DNA of 64,000 nucleotides from Clostridia bacterium (GTDB lineage: Bacteria > Bacillota > Clostridia > Christensenellales > Pumilibacteraceae): contig CAAGAW010000009.1 of NCBI GenBank assembly GCA_900767465.1, positions 186,001-250,000 of the forward strand. The letters are read 5' to 3'. The stretch's first letter is position 1. Each line of letters opens with the position of its first letter. Under the pieces are notes generated by a model. It had not been told where the DNA came from. It saw nothing but the letters and a program-made list of their open reading frames with translations, and did not search any database. The position numbers and the translations under genes were made by a program. This document shows, piece after piece, positions 1 through 7,155 of this stretch.

Positions 1-99
1 GGCGTTGGCGATTCCCGCCGCCGCGCCGATCGCGATAACGATCACGAACAGCAGTACGACCTTCCACCATTCGGTGGTGATTCCCGAAAAGTCAAACAT
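1..99 (-). CDS. Partial membrane protein behind a TPP riboswitch
   Basis: Only the first 33 codons are present; the gene runs off the left edge. The product begins MFDFSGITTEWWKVV and then enters a hydrophobic helix (VLLFVIVIAIGAAAGIA), so it starts with a membrane segment. An AAGGAG-type ribosome binding site lies 8 bases upstream. Its whole leader is a thiamine pyrophosphate riboswitch with a terminator, so I infer a thiamine-related function such as a transporter component. The family cannot be recognised from 33 residues. Confidence 0.7.
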   Translation of the reverse strand, partial: MFDFSGITTEWWKVVLLFVIVIAIGAAAGIANA

Positions 100-121
100 T
101 GTTATAACTCCTTCGATACCG

Positions 122-169
122 TTAAAATAAAAACCGTCCATACCTGCCTGCAAAACAAGTGTACGGACG
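122..169 (-). terminator. Intrinsic terminator of the TPP riboswitch expression platform
   Basis: Read leftward, an imperfect hairpin (CGTCCGTAC paired with GTATGGACG, plus CTTG with CAGG) is followed by a T-rich run. It lies between the TPP aptamer and the start codon at 99, the usual position for a transcription-termination platform. Confidence 0.7.
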
Positions 170-189
170 TTCATCGCATTGAAATAATT

Positions 190-282
190 TACGACGGATT
201 CCCTACGCGAGTACTAACTCACAGGTTCAAAGGGACTGCCCGAAAGCATCTCAGCCGACTTACGTCTGCGCCCCTACCGGTA
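190..282 (-). promoter_or_regulatory. TPP (THI-box) riboswitch aptamer
   Basis: Read on the minus strand, the conserved THI-box blocks appear in order: GTAGGGGCGC (near 269-278), GGCTGAGATG (near 247-256), CCCTTTGAACCTG (221-234) and GCGTAGGGAA (199-207). These are the hallmark sequences of the thiamine pyrophosphate aptamer. A downstream terminator (122-169) and a consensus promoter (291-319) complete a classic OFF switch that stops transcription when TPP is abundant. thiN, which makes TPP, lies elsewhere in the window at 25722. Confidence 0.95.
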
Positions 283-290
283 TCGGATAA

Positions 291-319
291 ATTATATCAC
301 CGCCCGCCGGTTATGTCAA
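291..319 (-). promoter_or_regulatory. Consensus housekeeping promoter of the TPP riboswitch transcript
   Basis: On the minus strand a perfect -35 TTGACA (314-319) and a perfect -10 TATAAT (291-296) are separated by 17 bases. Transcription would begin just before the TPP aptamer. Confidence 0.85.
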
Positions 320-338
320 GCAAACGAGTATAATTAAG

Positions 339-367
339 TTGCGTTTTGAAAAGTATTGTTGTATAAT
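339..367 (+). promoter_or_regulatory. Promoter placing the start codon at 375 at or next to the transcription start
   Basis: -35 TTGCGT (339-344), 17-base spacer, perfect -10 TATAAT (362-367). The ATG at 375 is only 7 bases past the -10 box, so the mRNA is predicted to be leaderless or nearly so. Confidence 0.65.
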
Positions 368-374
368 ATAGGAA

Positions 375-1211
375 ATGAAGTACGTCGCGTCCACAATCAA
401 ATACGTTTTCGCGCATTTTCTACCGCTTATGCTGCTTGCCGCGCTGCCTGCTATCGGTATAGTGGTTCTTTTCGAGCCGAACGGTTTCGGACTGCTTGCG
501 CCGTGGTCGTTTCCGGAAGGCGTAAAATTTCTCGACGTGTTCTTCCTCGTTTTTAACCGCGAAACGGTTACCGTATATCCGTATCTGTTTCCGGTAGTAC
601 TTCTGATTCTTACCGCATGCGTAAGTTATTCGCTCGGCGTTGTGGACAAGCATTTCAGGGTCGGCAAATTTACGCTGCGTTCGCCGTTTGCCGTGATCAA
701 CGACTGCTTCTTGCCTACAGGCATAATGATACTGTTATTGGCGGCAATATACCTCGTGGCGAAATTCCTGATCGTCTGCGTCTTTTCGCTGCTGTCCTTT
801 ATTATGGGCAGAATCGGACTGCCGATAGTCGCGATAGGATTCGTGCTTACCGTGATCGGAGTCGTCGCGGTTATCGGCGTTATACTTATATCCGTACCGC
901 TTATGTACACCAGCGCAACGATGCTCGTGTACGGGTATTCGTTTACCGAAGCGTTCGGCGTTGCGCTTAAACTCGGCAGCAAAGAAAAGAAAAAAGCGGT
1001 TGATTTCGGAATAGTGGGAGCGTTTATGATCTATACGATTCTCATTGCCGCAATAGACGCTTTACCAGTTACCGCGGCTGCGTCCATTCCGATAAGTTTC
1101 GTGCTTACCGCATTTTTAATACAATACAGTTGCGTGTTCGTTATGGTTTCGTTTTTCGACTTGTCGGGTATCGAACGCCGAGACGTTAGAAATAATCGCT
1201 ACGGAGGGTAA
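375..1211 (+). CDS. Polytopic membrane protein of unknown function
   Basis: 278 residues, very hydrophobic, with about six or seven predicted membrane segments, for example around residues 15-33 (FLPLMLLAALPAIGIVVLF), 75-90, 115-140 and 145-175. I recognise no catalytic motif and no family. It is followed after 2 bases by a second membrane protein, suggesting a two-subunit membrane complex or a related pair. There is no Shine-Dalgarno sequence; the ATG sits 7 bases after a TATAAT box, so translation is probably leaderless. A later in-frame ATG has no better ribosome binding site. Confidence 0.7.
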   Translation: MKYVASTIKYVFAHFLPLMLLAALPAIGIVVLFEPNGFGLLAPWSFPEGVKFLDVFFLVFNRETVTVYPYLFPVVLLILTACVSYSLGVVDKHFRVGKFTLRSPFAVINDCFLPTGIMILLLAAIYLVAKFLIVCVFSLLSFIMGRIGLPIVAIGFVLTVIGVVAVIGVILISVPLMYTSATMLVYGYSFTEAFGVALKLGSKEKKKAVDFGIVGAFMIYTILIAAIDALPVTAAASIPISFVLTAFLIQYSCVFVMVSFFDLSGIERRDVRNNRYGG

Positions 1212-1213
1212 AA

Positions 1214-2140
1214 GTGACCTTCAAAAACGCCTTTAAAATTTTGTTGTCGTCGTTTCGTTACGTGTGGGACGTTCTCGTGTACCTGCTAATTTTGCTTGCT
1301 CTGATAATGTCCGTATCTTTACCGGTACTCGGCGCGCTTTATCGCGAACTTGCGGTAGCGGGTACGCTCGACGCGCTCGCCGAAGCGCTTTACGGGTTTT
1401 TAAGCGGGCAAACCATTGCCGCCACGTACGAAAGAGTAGTCGCGATTCTATCCGACGCAAAACGTATATTCGACGCTAACGGCTCGAATATCATCGTTTC
1501 GACTTACGTTTTTTCGGCGATTACGTTCGTGGTATTCAGGTTTTTGTTCGGACTTCACGAAATTCCGATGCTGAGAGTAACCGAAGGGATCATGTCGGAT
1601 AACGCCCGCTACGGATTTGCGGGACGATTCGTCAGCGCGTTCGGTAAAAGCGCGTTGTATTCTCTTGCAAAAACGCTCGTAAGCGTACTTTGTACCGCGC
1701 TTGCGCTCGTTATGGTATTACCGCTTGTAAAGTTGCTCGGCAGTATTTCGTTTTTATTCGTTCCCATCGGATTTACCGGCGCGATACTCGTATTAAAGAC
1801 GATAAAGCATACGTTTGTCTCGGCTTGGGGACCGAAATATACGGTAGAGGATTGCGGCGTTTTCGCCTCGCTCGGCTATTCGATACGGTTCGGAGCAAAG
1901 CATTTCGGTCCAATGGCTTCTACCTATTTTATAGCGTGGGTACTTATTCTTACGGTTAATTTCTTCGTTGCGGTGTTTACTTTTCTGTTCGGGCTGCTTA
2001 TCACGATTCCGGCGTCCGTATTGTTTATGAACGTGCTTAACATGACGTTCTATTATTCACGCAACGACAAGAGTTATTATCTCGACGGCAAAGTCGTCCT
2101 TCAATCCCACAGCGAAAAGGACGAAACGGTAAAAGAGTAG
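1214..2140 (+). CDS. Polytopic membrane protein of unknown function, GTG start
   Basis: 308 residues beginning at GTG with a good ribosome binding site (GGAGGG, about 6 bases upstream) that overlaps the end of the preceding gene. It has about five or six membrane segments, including residues 18-42, 95-112, 145-170 and 240-275, and a polar C-terminal tail. It shares the hydrophobic, Lys/Arg-loop style of its upstream neighbour and is surely co-transcribed with it. No family recognised. The Gly/Pro-poor helices and lack of conserved motifs fit a lineage-specific integral membrane protein. Confidence 0.7.
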   Translation: MTFKNAFKILLSSFRYVWDVLVYLLILLALIMSVSLPVLGALYRELAVAGTLDALAEALYGFLSGQTIAATYERVVAILSDAKRIFDANGSNIIVSTYVFSAITFVVFRFLFGLHEIPMLRVTEGIMSDNARYGFAGRFVSAFGKSALYSLAKTLVSVLCTALALVMVLPLVKLLGSISFLFVPIGFTGAILVLKTIKHTFVSAWGPKYTVEDCGVFASLGYSIRFGAKHFGPMASTYFIAWVLILTVNFFVAVFTFLFGLLITIPASVLFMNVLNMTFYYSRNDKSYYLDGKVVLQSHSEKDETVKE

Positions 2141-2156
2141 CGTTTTACCGTCGCGC

Positions 2157-2479
2157 CTGCCGCAGCCGTTACGCGAAATACTTGACTTTATAACTTACAA
2201 AAACAAGGAAAAACTCGAAGAAAAGTATCCCGAAAGCCCCGAATCTCTGATGGCAGTCGTGTTGGACTATCTTGACTTTTGGATAAAAGAACAGAAAGTT
2301 TCCTTTATTACGGCGAAGCGAAAAAAATGCTCGATAACGCGCGCGGCATTCCGGTAAAATTCGAACTTGCAAAATTCAGAAAGTCGTTATTCGGGTGGAA
2401 ATATACGAATACGTCGTTGCTGCTACGCTTGTCCGATTTCGTCGACGCGGCAGTGAAAGAGGACGAGGAAAACAGATAA
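2157..2479 (+). pseudogene. Probable frameshifted small gene, helical product
   Basis: Two overlapping frames look like halves of one protein. The first frame, open from about 2133, encodes LREILDFITYKNKEKLEEKY and continues to DYLDFWIKEQK. The second (from about 2279) encodes SFLYYGEAKKMLDNARGIPV and ends LSDFVDAAVKEDEENR at the stop at 2477-2479. The frames cross near 2290-2320, consistent with one base lost or gained. No convincing ATG with a ribosome binding site was found for the first part. Family unknown. It could be a true pseudogene, a programmed frameshift or an assembly error. Confidence 0.45.
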
Positions 2480-2499
2480 AACAAAGCCGTAACAAAAAA

Positions 2500-2529
2500 G
2501 GCGTGCCGAAATCGGACGGTACGCCTTTT
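2500..2529. terminator. Bidirectional terminator between the 2.1-2.5 kb region and serA
   Basis: Hairpin GGCGTGCCG with CGGTACGCC (one wobble pair), flanked by an A-run on the left and TTTTA on the right, so it can stop rightward transcription and the convergent serA transcript. Confidence 0.75.
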
Positions 2530-2547
2530 ACGATATTCTTTTTACTT

Positions 2548-3714
2548 TTACGCGAATGTGCGGACGCGGATAACGGGTTCGAGCGATTCGATTTCTTTAA
2601 TCGTCGCGTCGTCGAGAGCCTCGTCGAGGTCGAGAATAAGGTACGCGTAATCGCCCTTTGCCTGAGAGAGCATATTCGCGATGTTCACGCCCTTACCGCT
2701 TACGATACCGGTAACCGAGCTAAGCACGTTTTTCACGTTTTTGTGGATAACTGTCACGCGGAAGCAACCGTCGATTCTCGGAAGTTTGCAGGCGGGAAAG
2801 TTGACCGAGTTGGTGACGTTACCGTTTTCCAGAAAGTCGCGCATCTGATGAGCGACCATAACCGCGCAGTTGTCTTCCGCTTCGGGCGTGCTTGCGCCGA
2901 GGTGGGGGATAACCACGACGTTCTCAACGCCCAGCATTTCGTCCGAGGGGAAGTCGGTTACGTAGCGCGAAATCTTACCGCTTGCCACGGCGTCGAGCAT
3001 CGCCTTCGATTCGACGAGTTCGCCGCGCGCAAAGTTGAGTACCGCCGCGCCGCGTTTCATAAGCGCAATGGTGTCGGCGTTGATTTCGCCGCGGGTAGCG
3101 TCGTTGAGAGGAACGTGAAGAGTGATGAAATCGCTTTTCTTGAAAATCTCGTTGATGTCGGTCGCTTTTTCGACTTTATGGTTAAGGTGCCACGCTCCGT
3201 CTATCGAAATGTACGGATCGTAACCGAGTACGTTCATGCCGAGCGCGCTCGCGGCGTTTGCGACGAGTATGCCGATCGCGCCGAGACCGATAACGCCGAG
3301 CGTCTTGCCCATAATTTCTTTGCCGACGAAATTACTCTTGCCTTTTTCGGCGAGTTTTGCGACTTCCGCGCCCTTACCTTTAAGGGTGGAAGCCCAGTTG
3401 ATACCGTCGACTATCTTTCTGCCGGCAAGGAAGAGTCCGCAAAGGACGAGTTCTTTTACCGCGTTCGCGTTCGCACCGGGGGTATTGAAAACCACGATAC
3501 CTTTTTCGGCGCATTTATCGAGCGGAATATTGTTTACGCCCGCGCCGGCGCGTCCCACGCAAAGGACGGAAGAGGGAATGTCGTACTCGTGCATATTGAA
3601 CGAGCGAAGGACGATGCCGTCCGGATTCGCGCTTTCTTTTACGAGGTTGTAGTCGTCGTTGAATACCGTTCCGGCGACCTTGCTGATTTCGTTAAGTTTA
3701 AGAATTTCGTACAT
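2548..3714 (-). CDS. serA: D-3-phosphoglycerate dehydrogenase
   Basis: 388 residues. It catalyses the first step of serine synthesis, NAD-linked oxidation of 3-phosphoglycerate. The N-terminal substrate domain contains VGRAGAGVNNI (near residue 53). The nucleotide-binding domain has the Rossmann motif GVIGLGAIG (near 139-147). Catalytic features of D-2-hydroxyacid dehydrogenases follow: NFARGELV (Arg) and the His of IPHLGAST. A C-terminal ACT domain (about 315-388) suggests feedback control by serine. It lies 12 bases after serC in the same leftward operon. The length matches the short ACT-containing form found in many Clostridia. Confidence 0.95.
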   Translation of the reverse strand: MYEILKLNEISKVAGTVFNDDYNLVKESANPDGIVLRSFNMHEYDIPSSVLCVGRAGAGVNNIPLDKCAEKGIVVFNTPGANANAVKELVLCGLFLAGRKIVDGINWASTLKGKGAEVAKLAEKGKSNFVGKEIMGKTLGVIGLGAIGILVANAASALGMNVLGYDPYISIDGAWHLNHKVEKATDINEIFKKSDFITLHVPLNDATRGEINADTIALMKRGAAVLNFARGELVESKAMLDAVASGKISRYVTDFPSDEMLGVENVVVIPHLGASTPEAEDNCAVMVAHQMRDFLENGNVTNSVNFPACKLPRIDGCFRVTVIHKNVKNVLSSVTGIVSGKGVNIANMLSQAKGDYAYLILDLDEALDDATIKEIESLEPVIRVRTFA

Positions 3715-3726
3715 TTGCCGGTCTCC

Positions 3727-4812
3727 TTATTTGTTCTCTTTCTCGAACTTAGCCATAAATTCGATAAGTTTTTTGATTCCTTCGACGGGCATGGCGTTGT
3801 AAATGCTTGCGCGCATACCGCCTACGAGTCTGTGTCCCTTGATGGAAACGAGACCGTTCTGAGCGGCTTCGGCAACGAATTTCGCGTCGAGTTCGGGCGA
3901 GGGGGAAGTGAAGGTTACGTTCATAAGCGAACGGAACTCGTGTTCGACGGGGTTTTTGAAGAAGGAGGAGTTGTCGATAAAGTCGTAAAGCATACCGGCT
4001 TTTTCCTCGTTGATCTTCTGAATGGCTTTTACGCCGCCGATCGATTTAAGATATCTGAACACTTCGGTAGCAACGTAAGTCACGAAAGCGGGCGGGGTGT
4101 TGTAAAGGCTCTTGTTTTCGACCTGCGTAGCCCATTTCATCATAGTCGGGCAGTAGGGATTCTCCTTGCCGAGAAGGTCGTTTCTGACGATAACGATCGT
4201 AACGCCGGCGGGAGCGACGTTTTTCTGTGCGCCGGCATAGATAACGCCGAACTTTTTAACGTCGAATTCCTGACTTAAAATGCAGGACGAGAGGTCGGCA
4301 ACGAGCGGAATATCGCCGGTGTCGGGAGCCTCGGTGTAACGCGTTCCGAAAATAGTGTTGTTATAGCAGATATGTACGTAATCGGCGTCTTTGCGGAACA
4401 TATCGCGGCTGAGAGCGGGAATATAGGTAAAGTTGCGATCCTTGCTGGAAGCGACTTCTACCATATCGCCGTACTTTTTGGCTTCTTTATACGCCTTTCC
4501 CGAAAAGTTGCCGGTTACGACGTAATCGCCTTTCGTTTCGGTCGAGCCGTGCGCGAGGTTGAGCGGAACCGCCTCGAACTGCATGGACGCGCCGCCCTGA
4601 ACGAAAATAACCGAGTAGTCGTCGGGAATATTCATAAGTTCGCGAAGAAGAGCCTCCGCGTCGGCATTGATCTTCTCGTAAGGTTTCGAGCGGTGGCTCA
4701 TCTCCATAACGGACATACCCGTTCCTTCGTAGTCGATAAGACCTGCCTGCACCTTTTCAAGCACTTCGAGAGGAAGCATGGACGGACCCGCCGAAAAATT
4801 GTAAACTCTCAT
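3727..4812 (-). CDS. serC: Phosphoserine aminotransferase
   Basis: 361 residues, PLP enzyme making O-phosphoserine from 3-phosphohydroxypyruvate and glutamate. The start chosen is MRVYNFSAGPSMLP, the canonical SerC N-terminus, with AAGGAG upstream; a longer upstream frame lacks a ribosome binding site. Typical segments include EMSHRSK, FVQGGAS and the PLP-lysine region YAGAQKNVAPAG (Lys near residue 196). It forms the first gene of a serC-serA operon driven by the promoter at 4862-4890. A dedicated phosphoserine phosphatase is not next to it. Confidence 0.95.
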   Translation of the reverse strand: MRVYNFSAGPSMLPLEVLEKVQAGLIDYEGTGMSVMEMSHRSKPYEKINADAEALLRELMNIPDDYSVIFVQGGASMQFEAVPLNLAHGSTETKGDYVVTGNFSGKAYKEAKKYGDMVEVASSKDRNFTYIPALSRDMFRKDADYVHICYNNTIFGTRYTEAPDTGDIPLVADLSSCILSQEFDVKKFGVIYAGAQKNVAPAGVTIVIVRNDLLGKENPYCPTMMKWATQVENKSLYNTPPAFVTYVATEVFRYLKSIGGVKAIQKINEEKAGMLYDFIDNSSFFKNPVEHEFRSLMNVTFTSPSPELDAKFVAEAAQNGLVSIKGHRLVGGMRASIYNAMPVEGIKKLIEFMAKFEKENK

Positions 4813-4861
4813 ACTAAACTCCTTTATGTAAGTATTAAGCGTAAAAATAACGTTCTTGAAC

Positions 4862-4890
4862 ATTATAAACCGAGAGCGGTAAAATTGCAA
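4862..4890 (-). promoter_or_regulatory. serC-serA promoter
   Basis: Minus strand -35 TTGCAA (4885-4890), 17-base spacer, perfect -10 TATAAT (4862-4867). It gives a leader of roughly 40 bases ending in the serC ribosome binding site. No riboswitch or T-box is visible in it. Confidence 0.7.
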
Positions 4891-5004
4891 GCGAATTTCC
4901 GATAAAATCGACATTTTTTAGAAATTTATACGGTTTGATATGGTTGCTGCGGACGAAAAATTCATAAAAATCAAACGACCGTGCGCGCGTTAGCGCAAAA
5001 AGGT

Positions 5005-5033
5005 TTGACTTATTTTGCGAAATTACTTATAAT
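5005..5033 (+). promoter_or_regulatory. Promoter of the coiled-coil locus
   Basis: -35 TTGACT (5005-5010), 17-base spacer, perfect -10 TATAAT (5028-5033). The predicted leader is about 70 bases and ends in a GGAG site before the ATG at 5109. Confidence 0.75.
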
Positions 5034-5108
5034 ATATATAATGTGGGGTTCGGCGACTCGTGCCGGCATCCGAAGAGAAACGCAAACGGACATACGGAGA
5101 AAAAGAAA

Positions 5109-7136
5109 ATGAACGTTCTGGGAATTGCAAGTCTCAAAATAGGGGGCTACGAGATAAAAATAAGCACGCTTATCGCTGCCGCTGTCGCGATAATTCTGCT
5201 CGCGCTTACGCTTGTGCTTATAATCAAGGATATCAAAAAGCAAAAACGTCTCGCCGAAGAAGGTGCGGACGAATTGCCGTCCGACGAAAAAAAGTCCGCA
5301 AAAACGGAAAAACCGTCGCAGAAAAAACCTAAAAAGAGAGGATCGGAACCGCTCGCGCCGAGTCCTTTCGTCGCTATGCTCGGATTCGACCCGTATTCGC
5401 CCGTCGAAGTTTCGGCAGTAACCGAGCCGGCAACGGTGGGCGATCAGGAAACGGAGGAAATGCGCGTCCTTCGCGAAAGAATGCAGGTCGCGCGTCAGAC
5501 CGAAGAGAAAATCGCAAAACTCGGCGACCGCAAAGATCGCGTTCAGGTCGAAATCGACAAAGTCGGCAGGTTCGTGCGGGAAAACAACGCCGTAATATCG
5601 GCAGCCGAAGCGGTAGGCGACAAACTCCGCGAAGAACTCGCAACGCTAACCGCGACCAAAAAAATCGCCCGTAAAAACAAAGAGGACGTGGCGCGGCTTA
5701 ACGCCGAACTTTCCGCCAACGCCCGCACGATTGCCGAACTCAACTCGCGTATCGCGGACAAGAATAACGAAGGAAAACTGCTTGCCGAAGCAATCAACTA
5801 CCTTTCGACCGAAATATCCAAAAACGAACGAGACCTCGGCTTTATTAACTCGGACATAGCGCGGCTCAACGGCAAAGTGGGCGCGGAGATGAAGAGGATA
5901 GAGGAAGTAAAGCGCGCGAAAGAAATCGAACAGCGACTCGCTGCTTTCAAGCCGGTTCTTACCGAACTGAATTCTTCCGACGCCGAACTTCGTCGCATAA
6001 ACGCGCGTCTTGACGATCTCGCCGTCCGCAAGCAGGAACTCTCGTCCTCGCTCGGCACGCTTATGAACAGACTTAAAAGTTCTTCGAGCGCGGGTGAATC
6101 GGGCGACGTTTCGGTCAAAGTAAACGAAATCAATCGCCTCGTAGCAAAAGCGGACGAGGAAGAGAACGAACTTATCAACCGCAAAGAAACGCTTACCCGC
6201 CGTTTCCGCGAACTCCGCGACTCGGCATACGATTATATCAGACGTGAAAATTGCGCGTCCGAAGAAATCGTCATCGCAGAGGACGCGATACTTGCCGAAA
6301 TCGAGGCAAAAGCGAAGTTTGAAGAACTTGATCGCCGCAAAAAAGAAACGGCTGCCGAGTACGCAGAGGCGCGCGCGAAGTACGATGAACTTTCCGCAAA
6401 GAAAGTCAGGTTCAGAAACGAGAAAGACCGCAGAGCGTACGAAGAGCGTATGTCGGACGCGATCGAAAATATGCGTTTTACCCGCACCGCCGCCGAGGAC
6501 GCGAAAGCCGAAGCCGAAGGGTTCGACGTTTCGGACGCGGGCAAACTCGTTCGCTCCGGAAGCGGCGTGATATCCCGCGAACTTAACGGAAAGACCGAGC
6601 CGACAGCCGAAATCGCACCCAAAGTATCCGATTACCGGACGAGTCAACCCGAACTCGACATATTCAACGAGCCGAAACGAGCGCGCGAATACGGCTACGA
6701 TAATGCCGCGCCGGCATATCCGAGGAGAGACGAACGGCGTTACGGATATTCCGCGCCGACGTATTACGGAGGGTATTACGGTGGTTACGAATCGGGCGGA
6801 AATCTTCCCGTCGCGCCGATCGACAACGCTACGCTTGCGCGCATGCTCAATCGTCTTCGCGAACTTGAAGCAGTCGCCGCACGCGCCGCGGAACGCAAAG
6901 CCGCAATGCAGCCGGCAAGCGACAAAATCGAACGCAAAAAAGCGCAGGTCGTCGCTATGCGGAAAAATCTTCGCTACGTGGACGGACCTGCAACGGCGGC
7001 GGAATTCAAACACAAACTTTATTCGTTTTCGTTATCCCTCGACGCCGAAGAAATGAACGATCCCGTTCTTTCCGAAATGATTCGCAGAACGATGGACGAG
7101 GCAACCGCGCTCGGCGAGCGCAACAACCGTAATTAA
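5109..7136 (+). CDS. Membrane-anchored coiled-coil protein of unknown function
   Basis: 675 residues. The start is ATG 5109, with GGAG about 9 bases upstream, rather than the in-frame GTG at 5043. One membrane helix (about residues 18-40, STLIAAAVAIILLALTLVLI) is followed by a charged, Lys/Pro-rich linker. Long heptad-type coiled coil covers about residues 115-485 with many Glu, Lys, Arg and Ala. A Tyr/Gly-rich, low-complexity patch (YYGGYYGGYESGG, near 555-570) precedes a final helical domain (about 580-675). I recognise no family. The neighbouring coiled-coil gene is 19 bases downstream, so the two are one transcript and probably physical partners. The shape recalls membrane-tethered scaffold or cell-division proteins, but that is inference. 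Confidence 0.75.
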   Translation: MNVLGIASLKIGGYEIKISTLIAAAVAIILLALTLVLIIKDIKKQKRLAEEGADELPSDEKKSAKTEKPSQKKPKKRGSEPLAPSPFVAMLGFDPYSPVEVSAVTEPATVGDQETEEMRVLRERMQVARQTEEKIAKLGDRKDRVQVEIDKVGRFVRENNAVISAAEAVGDKLREELATLTATKKIARKNKEDVARLNAELSANARTIAELNSRIADKNNEGKLLAEAINYLSTEISKNERDLGFINSDIARLNGKVGAEMKRIEEVKRAKEIEQRLAAFKPVLTELNSSDAELRRINARLDDLAVRKQELSSSLGTLMNRLKSSSSAGESGDVSVKVNEINRLVAKADEEENELINRKETLTRRFRELRDSAYDYIRRENCASEEIVIAEDAILAEIEAKAKFEELDRRKKETAAEYAEARAKYDELSAKKVRFRNEKDRRAYEERMSDAIENMRFTRTAAEDAKAEAEGFDVSDAGKLVRSGSGVISRELNGKTEPTAEIAPKVSDYRTSQPELDIFNEPKRAREYGYDNAAPAYPRRDERRYGYSAPTYYGGYYGGYESGGNLPVAPIDNATLARMLNRLRELEAVAARAAERKAAMQPASDKIERKKAQVVAMRKNLRYVDGPATAAEFKHKLYSFSLSLDAEEMNDPVLSEMIRRTMDEATALGERNNRN

Positions 7137-7155
7137 GGTAAAGGAGAGAAGTCAG

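Noticed and set aside
2395..4278. 627-codon open frame on the plus strand opposite serA and serC
   Set aside because: It is antisense to two confidently identified genes, lacks a ribosome binding site and has the composition expected from the complement of their codon use.
5646..7013. 455-codon minus-strand frame inside the coiled-coil gene
   Set aside because: The plus-strand frame has a promoter, ribosome binding site and clear helical heptads. The antisense frame is Arg/Phe/Val-rich, as expected for a complement.
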